Of a stretch of DNA of 5,347 nucleotides, positions 1 to 5,347 are shown in pieces (positions within the stretch are counted from its first letter, which is position 1; the number at the start of each line of letters is the position of its first letter). Below the pieces are notes generated by a model. That model saw only the letters and a program-made list of their open reading frames with translations. It had not been told where the DNA came from and made no database searches. The DNA lies in assembly GCA_003157235.1 (NCBI GenBank), contig PMJC01000225.1:5134-10480 (forward strand), in the 5' to 3' direction. This DNA is from Methanosarcina sp. GTDB taxonomy: Archaea; Halobacteriota; Methanosarcinia; Methanosarcinales; Methanosarcinaceae. Made by a program: the position numbers and the translations under genes.

Positions 1-183
1 CGCTGCCTTCTTGCCTGCCCCAAAGGAGTACTTTTAATGAGTGCAAACCTGAACGCTCGAGGCTATAATTATATAGAGTATATAGGAGAAAGGTGCACAG
101 GCTGTGCGAGCTGCTATTATACTTGCCCGGAACCTCTTGCAATCGAGATCCATATTCCCCTGAAACACGACGGAGCAAGATAA
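1..183 (+). CDS. vorC: VorC, ferredoxin-type iron-sulfur subunit of ketoisovalerate:ferredoxin oxidoreductase (5' end missing)
   Basis: The frame is open from the first base and encodes 60 residues before TAA at 181-183. It begins [11 protein letters not shown], which is the third and fourth cysteine of a C-x2-C-x2-C-x3-C-P cluster motif. A complete second motif follows ([12 protein letters not shown], about 94-129). The protein is therefore a 2[4Fe-4S] ferredoxin-like electron-transfer subunit whose first two cysteines and N-terminus lie outside the window. In the family, this subunit carries electrons from the TPP site of the catalytic subunits to soluble ferredoxin in the cytoplasm. From memory the methanogen VorC is about 80 residues, so roughly 20 are missing. 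The ATG at 37 has an upstream AAGGAG but is internal, because the reading frame before it encodes half of an iron-sulfur motif. It is followed closely by vorB and vorA. The substrate class (Vor rather than Kor) is inferred from the operon, not from this short subunit. Confidence 0.88.
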   Translation, partial: RCLLACPKGVLLMSANLNARGYNYIEYIGERCTGCASCYYTCPEPLAIEIHIPLKHDGAR

Positions 184-190
184 GGCAGGA

Positions 191-196
191 AGGAGG
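191..196 (+). promoter_or_regulatory. Ribosome binding site of vorB
   Basis: AGGAGG fully complements the conserved CCUCC at the archaeal 16S 3' end. It lies 3 nt before the ATG at 200 and 6 nt before the ATG at 203. The second spacing is the more usual one, so it favours ATG 203. Confidence 0.75.
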
Positions 197-202
197 AAAA
201 TG

Positions 203-1258
203 ATGGCAACAAAACTCGTAAAAGGCAACTCTGCAGTAATCGTCGGTGCACTTTATGCCGGTTGTGATTGTTTCTTCGGATATCCAATAACTCCGGCAAG
301 TGAGATTCTACATGATGCATCTAAGTACTTTCCGCTTATAGGAAGAAAATTCATCCAGGCCGAATCCGAAGAAGCAGCAATTAATATGGTCTACGGAGGA
401 GCAGCGACAGGGCACAGGGTTATGACATCGTCTTCCGGCCCTGGAATGAGCCTTATGCAGGAAGGACTCTCCTACCTTGCTGGAGCAGAACTTCCCTGTG
501 TGATTGTAAACATAATGAGAGCAGGACCTGGCCTTGGAAATATAGGGCCGGATCAGGCAGATTATAACCAGATCGTAAAAGGTGGAGGGCATGGTAACTA
601 CAAAAATATCGTGCTTGCTCCTAATTCAGTACAGGAGATGTGTGACTTTACCCTGAAGGCTTTTGAGCTTGCCTTCAAATACAGCAACCCTGCTGTGATT
701 CTCGCAGACGGTGTTCTCGGACAGATGATCGAGTCTCTAGAGTTTCCGAATGAAGCTACTATCCCTAAGATCGATAACACCTGGGCAGTAAACGGTACAT
801 CCGAAACAAGGCTTAATCTGATAACATCAGTCTATCTGGACTTCGATGAACTCGAGAAGTTTAATGAAAAGCTACAGACAAAGTACGACCTAATCAAGCA
901 GAATAAGGTGGATTATGATGAATACCTAACAGATGATGCCTCAATTGTCCTAGTTTCCTATGGCATTAGCAGCAGAATCTGCAGGTCAGCCACATATCTT
1001 GCCAGACAGAATGGCTTCAAAGTAGGTCTTTTCAGGCTGAAAACTCTTTTTCCATTCCCTGAAAAACAGCTGAAAACCCTTGCAGATAAAGGATGTTCTT
1101 TCATCTCAGTGGAAATGAGTAATGGGCAGATGAAAGATGATATAAGGCTTGCAATTGGTTGTTCACAGCCTGTAGAACTAGTAAACCGGATGGGAGGAAA
1201 CCTGATAACCCTTGACCAGATAATGGACAAAATAAGGGAAATTGCGGGGGAGGTATGA
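203..1258 (+). CDS. vorB: VorB, 2-oxoacid-binding subunit of ketoisovalerate:ferredoxin oxidoreductase
   Basis: The product is a 351-residue (352 from ATG 200) cytoplasmic subunit of the 2-oxoacid:ferredoxin oxidoreductase family, equivalent to the alpha subunit of pyruvate and 2-oxoglutarate enzymes. Numbered from ATG 200, the N-terminal pyrimidine-binding domain shows [10 protein letters not shown] (27-36), [19 protein letters not shown] (77-95) and the [10 protein letters not shown] stretch (113-122). A transketolase C-terminal-like domain begins near [12 protein letters not shown] (253-264) and runs to the end. These motifs place the 2-oxoacid and help bind TPP together with VorA. Length and gene order match the methanogen vorCBA operon as I remember it, which is the main reason to prefer branched-chain 2-oxoacids (3-methyl-2-oxobutanoate) over 2-oxoglutarate. 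The sequence alone does not prove substrate. In a methanogen it may work in either direction, fermenting or reductively making branched 2-oxoacids. No broken motifs are seen. The TGA stop overlaps the ATGA at the upstream vorA start candidate, indicating translational coupling. Confidence 0.88.
   Translation: MATKLVKGNSAVIVGALYAGCDCFFGYPITPASEILHDASKYFPLIGRKFIQAESEEAAINMVYGGAATGHRVMTSSSGPGMSLMQEGLSYLAGAELPCVIVNIMRAGPGLGNIGPDQADYNQIVKGGGHGNYKNIVLAPNSVQEMCDFTLKAFELAFKYSNPAVILADGVLGQMIESLEFPNEATIPKIDNTWAVNGTSETRLNLITSVYLDFDELEKFNEKLQTKYDLIKQNKVDYDEYLTDDASIVLVSYGISSRICRSATYLARQNGFKVGLFRLKTLFPFPEKQLKTLADKGCSFISVEMSNGQMKDDIRLAIGCSQPVELVNRMGGNLITLDQIMDKIREIAGEV
1246..1254 (+). promoter_or_regulatory. 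Ribosome binding site of vorA, inside the vorB 3' end
   Basis: GGGGGAGGT lies in the last codons of vorB. Its GGAGG (1249-1253) is only 1 nt from the ATG at 1255 but 7 nt from the ATG at 1261. This makes 1261 the likely start, even though 1255 would give the classic 4-nt ATGA overlap. Confidence 0.7.
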
Positions 1259-1260
1259 AA

Positions 1261-2706
1261 ATGACAGCAAAAATCATTAACGGAGAAAAGGTAATCAGAA
1301 AGTCAGAAGTCCTATACGCAGAATACCCCCGTAAAGGAGGGGGAGCCCTCACAGCTACTCATTACTGCCCTGGTTGTGGACATGGAATTTTGCACAAGCT
1401 TATTGCTGAGGCAATTGAAAACCTGAGAATTCAAGGCCGAACGATCCTGATCAGTCCAGTGGGCTGTGCTGTTTTTGCCTATTATTACTTTGATACAGGC
1501 AATATCCAGGTTGCCCACGGCCGCGCCCCTGCTGTAGGGACAGGCGTTTCAAGGGCGGAAGAAAATGCTGTAGTGATCTGCTATCAAGGCGATGGGGATC
1601 TTGCATCTATCGGCCTGAACGAGACTATTCAGGCAGCAAACAGAGGTGAGAAGCTTGCGGTCTTTTTCGTAAACAATACCGTTTATGGGATGACCGGCGG
1701 ACAGATGGCTCCGACAACACTTATTGGTGAAAAGACTATTACATCTCCAGAAGGTCGTGATCCAAGTTTTGCAGGCTATCCTCTCCATATGTGCGAAATT
1801 TTGGACAACTTGAAAGCTCCAGTCTTTATCGAAAGAGTTTCCGTTTCTGATATATCTCATATACGAAATGCCAGAAAAGCCGTTCTGAAAGCTCTTAAGA
1901 TCCAGAGTGAAGGAAAAGGATACGCTTTTGTTGAAGTCCTTGCCGCCTGCCCAACTAATCTCAAAATGAATGCAAAGCAATCTATTAGCTTCATTAATGA
2001 GGAAATGGAAAAGGAATTCCCTCTCAAGAACTTCAGGGATAATTCTGAAGAAGCAGAAATTCTTCATCGTGGAGTCAGTGACTTTACAACTGAAGCCCTA
2101 GAGAACCTTTACGGCATTGAAAAGGATACCCAAAAAAAACCCACCAGAAAAAAGTTTACCCCTATTCAAACCAAGATTGTAGGATTCGGAGGGCAGGGAG
2201 TTCTCAGCATGGGAATTATTCTGGCTCTGGCCGGGATGAATGAAAATCTTAATGCCTCCTGGTTCCCTTCATATGATCCGGAACAGCGCGGAGGAACATC
2301 CAATTGTTCAGTTGTGATCTCTGGCCAGTTCATAGATTGTCCTATTGTCTATAATCCAGATATCCTGGTGGCTATGAACCGTCCCTCATTTGAAAAATTT
2401 AAAGGGACCGTCCGAAAAGGAGGCTACATCCTCTATGACTCGTCCATTGGAGAAGCAGAGGTGTCTGCAGGTGTCAAAGCTATTGCAGTCCCTGCAGCTG
2501 AAAAAGCCACCGATGAGGACTCTGATAAAGCCGCTAACTCCTTCATGCTCGGAGTTCTTATGGACCTTAACGCTACAGGCCTGGCAGAAGAATCCTTCAA
2601 GGAAGCTATTGCCGAAAATTTTGCGGGTAAATCCAAAGTCATAGAATTCAATCAGCGAGTTTTTGAAGCAGGCACTAAATGGGCAAAAGAAAATGTTAAG
2701 ATCTGA
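1261..2706 (+). CDS. vorA: VorA, fused TPP-binding (beta) and gamma subunit of ketoisovalerate:ferredoxin oxidoreductase
   Basis: The product has 481 residues (483 if started at 1255; numbering below is from 1255). Residues about 35-240 are the TPP-binding beta domain: CPGCGHG (38-44), GCAVF (70-74), [10 protein letters not shown] (88-97) and the metal/pyrophosphate motif GDGDLASIG (112-120), followed by NN (140-141) and [12 protein letters not shown] (144-155). After a Lys-rich linker (about 286-303) comes the gamma domain (about 304-483), with [13 protein letters not shown] (308-320) and [15 protein letters not shown] (339-353), the CoA-side subunit of the family. In Pyrococcus-type enzymes these are separate proteins; the fusion and length fit the methanogen VorA as I remember it. 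The enzyme decarboxylates branched-chain 2-oxoacids to acyl-CoA with electrons going to VorC and ferredoxin. It is the last gene of the operon, 2 nt after or 4 nt overlapping vorB. No domain is damaged. An A8 run sits at the linker. A broader 2-oxoacid specificity cannot be excluded. Confidence 0.9.
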   Translation: MTAKIINGEKVIRKSEVLYAEYPRKGGGALTATHYCPGCGHGILHKLIAEAIENLRIQGRTILISPVGCAVFAYYYFDTGNIQVAHGRAPAVGTGVSRAEENAVVICYQGDGDLASIGLNETIQAANRGEKLAVFFVNNTVYGMTGGQMAPTTLIGEKTITSPEGRDPSFAGYPLHMCEILDNLKAPVFIERVSVSDISHIRNARKAVLKALKIQSEGKGYAFVEVLAACPTNLKMNAKQSISFINEEMEKEFPLKNFRDNSEEAEILHRGVSDFTTEALENLYGIEKDTQKKPTRKKFTPIQTKIVGFGGQGVLSMGIILALAGMNENLNASWFPSYDPEQRGGTSNCSVVISGQFIDCPIVYNPDILVAMNRPSFEKFKGTVRKGGYILYDSSIGEAEVSAGVKAIAVPAAEKATDEDSDKAANSFMLGVLMDLNATGLAEESFKEAIAENFAGKSKVIEFNQRVFEAGTKWAKENVKI

Positions 2707-2752
2707 GAAAGGAACTGGAATTCAAAGAAAAAGACCGAATCTTTGTAATGAA

Positions 2753-2786
2753 TAGGCAGATGGAATATTTTTTTCCACCTGGCCTA
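2753..2786 (+). terminator. Stem-loop with T7 run downstream of vorA
   Basis: The arm at 2753-2765 (TAGGCAGATGGAA) pairs with 2773-2786, with one A-C mismatch and one bulged G, giving about 12 base pairs around a T-rich loop. A run of seven T lies at 2768-2774. It begins 47 nt after the vorA stop codon, where the operon transcript should end. Archaeal termination depends mainly on the U-run, so the T7 may matter more than the hairpin; the stem could instead protect the mRNA 3' end. Confidence 0.5.
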
Positions 2787-2970
2787 GTTCAGTACTTCAC
2801 CAAATGGATCAGATACTAAGTAAAATTTCACCCATTTTTCACGAGTTTTACAGAAAAATAACGTTGAATCCTAAATTTGACAGTTGAGTAGAAATAAATC
2901 CTTTTTTATGTTATTCTGTCCAATAAATACAGACACAAAGCAAAGAAAATTTTCTACAGTTTCTAACAAG
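2787..2970. other. AT-rich spacer without recognised features
   Basis: No open frame of useful length, RNA gene or clear repeat was seen. It separates the operon's stem-loop from the first repeat element at 2971. Confidence 0.5.
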
Positions 2971-3034
2971 AGAGGATTTCAACATATCTCTGATTCTCAC
3001 TAGTCATTTATATACAATTTATCTGCATAATATA
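2971..3034 (+). repeat. Degenerate left-end copy of the 4661-4749 repeat element
   Basis: Aligned without gaps to 4661-4724, this stretch matches at 50 of 64 positions, including the first 12 bases exactly. Shared blocks include ATCATATATATACCATTTAT-like sequence and GCATAA. A weak match to the element's right arm may exist at 3063-3080 (12 of 18), which would make this a complete decayed copy about 20 bp longer through the tandem duplication at 3010-3049. That match overlaps the presumed transposase start and could be chance. It is either the left terminus of the insertion sequence or a second MITE copy. Confidence 0.65.
3007..3014 (+). promoter_or_regulatory. Archaeal TATA box (TTTATATA) in the repeat element
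   Basis: TTTATATA matches the archaeal box A consensus. Transcription would begin about 25 nt downstream, near 3035-3042, just before the decayed transposase frame at about 3051, so it may be that gene's old promoter. The homologous site in the other copy is CATATATATACC at 4695-4706. A purine-rich BRE element is not evident upstream. Confidence 0.4.
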
Positions 3035-3049
3035 CAATTTATCTGCATA
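3010..3049 (+). repeat. Exact 20-bp tandem duplication
   Basis: The unit ATATACAATTTATCTGCATA occurs at 3010-3029 and again, base for base, at 3030-3049. The homologous element at 4661-4749 has only one corresponding unit. The second copy is therefore a recent local duplication, younger than the divergence between the two elements. It duplicates the 3' half of the TATA region. Confidence 0.9.
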
Positions 3050-3050
3050 T

Positions 3051-4449
3051 GAAAAAACTTTAGAGCTTATCAAAATTTTCAATAATATATGCATAAATCT
3101 AGGATCGATTCTTGCTGTTCAATTCTTCTATGAAAAATTTGATTTTTGTGAAATTTTTAGCGAGCATTAAAGAAAGGGATCGTATATCAATAACTCATTG
3201 AAGCTTAGTGAGATATAAGTTCACCGATAATTTCAGTAGCAAGGAAGCTGACAAATGGTTAAATCAGGGGGAAAAAAAATTTTCGCCATCTATAAACCTT
3301 GAAAGATTTTATGAAAGAGTCTTTTTCAGAACTCTTGAAATTGTAATGAATAACAAAGAGGGGAGCCACAGGATATTCTGAGCAATCTGTTTTCTGTTTA
3401 TTACCTTAGTTTGGAGTACAAATTTCATTTGGAATGAAACGTGATCTTTTCATCAAAAATCATTTGACAGCTTTTAAAAATTTCATTAAACGGATCTCGA
3501 ATTTTTCAGTTTCCAACCATACAACCTAAAAAAATGAGCGATTTTTGAAGATTTTGTTCTATTTTAGCATTTTTGCTATTTAATCTCTTTCACAATATTA
3601 CATCTTTTTTTCGTAATCTACATAATCTACCGAAGTGAACTACCCCTTCGAGGAATTTCTTAATCTGTTATCAAATTTGAGATAAATATCGGGAATTCGA
3701 TATTGTCGACGATTATCAACAAATTGTTGATAGCCAGTCCACAAGACATTTTGTGATGGAAACGGAACATAATATTGATAAATTTACTGACATTTAGATC
3801 TTTGAAAAAAAAAATCAATCATATAATAGATAATGTTTACTTCTTTTGACTAGCTAGATAAAATATGAGAAAGATTTAACTTTTATTTTGTTCTTTCCTG
3901 CAGGGACAAAAGCTACATTAAACCTTTTGTTTTTGTCATGATTTACAGAAGATGTATTGGTAAAAAGAGTTTATCCACTTTTTAGCATGTACACATATCA
4001 TTTATTTTTCATAAAATTAATCTCTTTTTCAATAATTAGAATCATTGTGTGACCAACAGAAAATTCATAGCTCTCACTTCCTTTCAGGGTTATTATTGGT
4101 CTTTGAATATGAATATTTTAATTTTATAGGACAAGCTAGTCCATACTTTTTTAAAATTGTAGTTTAGGGATGTTTCGCACGCAATATTCGGATACTGTTT
4201 TTAGACAGAATGAACAAAAATCTTGTCGACTACAAAACTCACTAAGGTACGAAAAATGTCTTCATGAATAAGTGAACCATTGATCTTGATATAAACATAG
4301 TCTTTGAGAAGTTACAATACAGCACTAATACGTTTTTTGGCTTTAATTCTATTTTAAGACGGTATTCAGACTTATATGAGAAGAAAAAACATATTGAGGC
4401 ATTCTCATTGCTTATGAAGTATATGAAAGAGTCTTTTATGGAAAAGTGA
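3051..4449 (+). pseudogene. Decayed transposase remnant, frameshifted with multiple stops
   Basis: Conceptual protein pieces remain on the + strand. From 3051, one frame reads LGSILAVQFFYEKFDFCEIF, then a TAA (3168-3170), then RKGSYINNSLKLSEI to a TAA at 3216. The next frame continues at about 3214 with YKFTDNFSSKEADKWLNQ, then INLERFYERVFFRTLEIV and NNKEG, to a TGA at 3379. After it, in the same frame, comes TNFIWNET-stop-SFHQKSFDSF (3418-3474). A last open piece, 4276-4449, contains IVFEKLQYSTNTFFGFNSIL and ends EAFSLLMKYMKESFMEK before TGA. The first two pieces resemble, by eye, the N-terminal region of IS1634/IS4-like DDE transposases (a small 'xDNFS' helix region then an 'ERTLYRTLE' segment). 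Catalytic DDE residues cannot be placed, and 3480-4275 is too degraded to read. At least one frameshift and several stops make it non-functional. The family label is tentative; that it is a dead protein gene is better supported. Confidence 0.45.
3714..3732. repeat. Perfect 9-bp palindrome with one central base
   Basis: TATCAACAA, a single A, then TTGTTGATA: the arms are exact reverse complements. It lies inside the decayed region, well away from any intact gene start. It looks like a dimeric-protein operator, but with no adjacent gene it may be chance in AT-rich DNA. Confidence 0.35.
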
Positions 4450-4660
4450 AATTAGTTAACTACTGAATATGAGATTTTTGGAGAGTGCTTTTGTAAAGAG
4501 ACTGTGTCCAAGCTCTGTACCAAAAACAAGCATTTTGGAACCATAATTTACACAATAATTTTAAAATATCCTGAAACTTCAAAAGTAACGATAAGATAAA
4601 TAAAAAGGAAACAGAGACGGAAAAAACACTTAATCCTATAATTTGTGAAGAAAGTATTTT
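4450..4660. other. AT-rich stretch with nothing recognised
   Basis: It lies between the last transposase-like fragment and the 89-bp repeat element. A 76-codon minus-strand open frame covers most of it but has no visible ribosome binding site or recognisable motif and runs into the repeat, so I do not call it. Confidence 0.45.
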
Positions 4661-4749
4661 AGAGGATTTCAATAAACCCCTTATATTCACGAATCATATA
4701 TATACCATTTATAAGCATAAAATAAACAGAGGGGTTATTGAAATCCTCT
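4661..4749. mobile_element. 89-bp terminal-inverted-repeat element (MITE-like), or bidirectional hairpin
   Basis: AGAGGATTTCAATAAACCCC at 4661-4680 is the reverse complement of GGGGTTATTGAAATCCTCT at 4731-4749, apart from one extra A in the left arm. This gives 19 base pairs around a 50-nt AT-rich interior with no coding capacity. A diverged relative starts at 2971, so this is a repeated element and not a one-off hairpin. Size, termini and lack of a gene fit a miniature inverted-repeat transposable element derived from an insertion sequence. No target-site duplication is evident. The right tip touches the stop codon of the minus-strand lipoprotein gene, so in RNA it could also act as that gene's 3' stem-loop. 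Confidence 0.65.
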
Positions 4750-5331
4750 TCAGTACCCTGTTGCTTCTGCCAGCTGCCTGACTAGAGAGCTATCGACAGT
4801 ACTTCCAGAAACCACTAATACATAGTTCTCGTTGTTCCAGATATAGGTGTATCTGGGTACAGATTTTTCTGTATCTATGACATAATCTGTGATTCTCACA
4901 GCAGAATGCCCATTAAAAGGATCTTCCACAAAACGGGAATTTTTCTTTAATGGAGTGAAGGAAGACTTATACGTGAGTATGAAATCGTTTATAGCTGCAA
5001 TGTTTTCAAACTTGATTACATCTAAATAAAAATCAGAGTTGTGAGAGCCTTTGTAGAGTCCTTCCGATCCTCCAAGGATTCCGGAAACATTTTCGGCTTT
5101 GTAATTATTTTTGATATCACCTTTAGAAAGCGAAAAACTGCCCACGTATTCAAAACCTATAGGCAGATTTTTAATTTTATTCATTCCAACTGCATCTTCA
5201 TCATAAATCACGGTTGCTTTCGGATTATCCGAATTTGTACCGTTAGCTGCGGGGGTATTGCTACCCATACAACCTGATAATGCGATTATCAAAACCGCGA
5301 ATACAGATATTAAAGCTATACTTTTCTTCAT
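4750..5331 (-). CDS. Secreted lipoprotein of unknown function
   Basis: The product has 193 residues. Residues 1-20 are a signal peptide: MKKS, then a hydrophobic run (IALISVFAVLIIAL), then the lipobox LSGC with the acceptor Cys21. A Ser/Thr/Asn/Pro-rich linker follows (about 22-38), typical of proteins tethered to the outer face of the cytoplasmic membrane. The remaining 150 residues form one mixed alpha/beta domain with no transmembrane segment. Recognisable stretches are LPIGFEYVGSFSL (56-68), SDFYLDVIKFEN (99-110), RITDYVIDTEKS (146-157), YIWNNENYVLVVSG (163-176) and the ending LVRQLAEATGY. I do not recognise the family; similar small lipoproteins are common in Methanosarcina. The start has a good upstream ribosome binding site. 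The gene converges on the vor operon across the 2-kb dead region and appears monocistronic within the window; its promoter lies beyond the right edge. No catalytic residue pattern is evident. Confidence 0.82.
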   Translation of the reverse strand: MKKSIALISVFAVLIIALSGCMGSNTPAANGTNSDNPKATVIYDEDAVGMNKIKNLPIGFEYVGSFSLSKGDIKNNYKAENVSGILGGSEGLYKGSHNSDFYLDVIKFENIAAINDFILTYKSSFTPLKKNSRFVEDPFNGHSAVRITDYVIDTEKSVPRYTYIWNNENYVLVVSGSTVDSSLVRQLAEATGY

Positions 5332-5337
5332 AAAATA

Positions 5338-5343
5338 CCACCT
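5338..5343 (-). promoter_or_regulatory. Ribosome binding site of the lipoprotein gene
   Basis: Read on the minus strand, AGGTGG lies 6 nt before the ATG (5329-5331). It matches the AGGTG part of the archaeal Shine-Dalgarno sequence and supports this start, which also gives a textbook signal peptide. Confidence 0.6.
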
Positions 5344-5347
5344 GATC

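Larger units (their letters stand above)
2971..4749. mobile_element. Probable decayed insertion sequence (about 1.8 kb), ends uncertain
   Basis: The left boundary AGAGGATTTCAA (2971-2982) recurs in inverse orientation at the right boundary, as TTGAAATCCTCT (4738-4749). The enclosed 1779 bp is a normal insertion-sequence length and holds transposase-like fragments in disrupted frames. The whole stretch is far more AT-rich than the flanking genes and no intact gene is left. No target-site duplication could be recognised: the flanks AACAAG and TCAGTA do not match. An alternative is that the right end belongs only to the 89-bp element at 4661-4749, which has both ends of its own, and that the original insertion ended earlier. 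Family unknown; the fragments recall IS1634/IS4-like DDE transposases. Confidence 0.45.

Noticed and set aside
37..183. A 48-codon gene starting at ATG 37
   Set aside because: The same frame is open to the window edge and encodes ferredoxin cluster residues upstream, so this is the 3' part of vorC.
1549..2067. 172-codon minus-strand open frame
   Set aside because: It lies wholly inside vorA, whose TPP-binding motifs are unmistakable; it is an antisense shadow.
2971..3049. Possible CRISPR array or leader
   Set aside because: Only two adjacent 20-bp units with no spacer between them; the distant related copy is part of an inverted-repeat element.
2787..4660. tRNA, rRNA or structured non-coding RNA
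   Set aside because: No cloverleaf, GC-rich structured island or T-loop consensus was seen; the region is uniformly AT-rich, unlike structured RNAs in this kind of genome.
4460..4690. 76-codon minus-strand open frame with a hydrophobic stretch
   Set aside because: No recognisable motif, no clear ribosome binding site, and it overlaps the 89-bp repeat element; likely chance in AT-rich DNA.
5041..5277. 78-codon plus-strand open frame
   Set aside because: Antisense to the lipoprotein gene, which has a signal peptide, lipobox and ribosome binding site.

Overview
The window looks like a stretch of a Methanosarcina-type methanogenic archaeon. The three-gene order and subunit sizes match the methanogen ketoisovalerate:ferredoxin oxidoreductase (Vor) layout. 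Ribosome binding sites are strong GGAGG-type, a TTTATATA archaeal promoter box is visible, and the large AT-rich spacer with decayed insertion-sequence remains is typical of that genus. The assignment is by recognition only; no search was run.

Positions 1-2706 (+) hold the end of a vorC-vorB-vorA operon. vorC (two-cluster ferredoxin subunit) is cut by the left window edge. vorB (2-oxoacid-binding/transketolase-like subunit) follows 19-22 nt later. vorA (TPP-binding domain fused to the gamma, CoA-side domain) starts at or next to the vorB stop. Together they would interconvert branched-chain 2-oxoacids plus CoA with branched acyl-CoA, CO2 and reduced ferredoxin. Electrons would pass from TPP in VorA through VorC to ferredoxin. 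A stem-loop with a T7 run lies about 47 nt past the operon.

Positions 2787-4749 hold no intact gene. I read most of it as a decayed insertion sequence. A left-end-like repeat at 2971 carries an archaeal TATA box. Frameshifted, stop-riddled transposase-like fragments run on the + strand from about 3051 to 4449. A well-preserved 89-bp terminal-inverted-repeat element (MITE-like) sits at 4661-4749. The 2971 and 4661 repeats align without gaps over 64 nt at 50 identities, so they are copies of one element.

Positions 4750-5331 (-) encode a 193-aa secreted lipoprotein of unknown function, converging on the operon. Its stop codon directly abuts the terminal repeat of the 89-bp element. I see no novel multi-gene system here. 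The most interesting part is the repeat/MITE and dead-transposase region.
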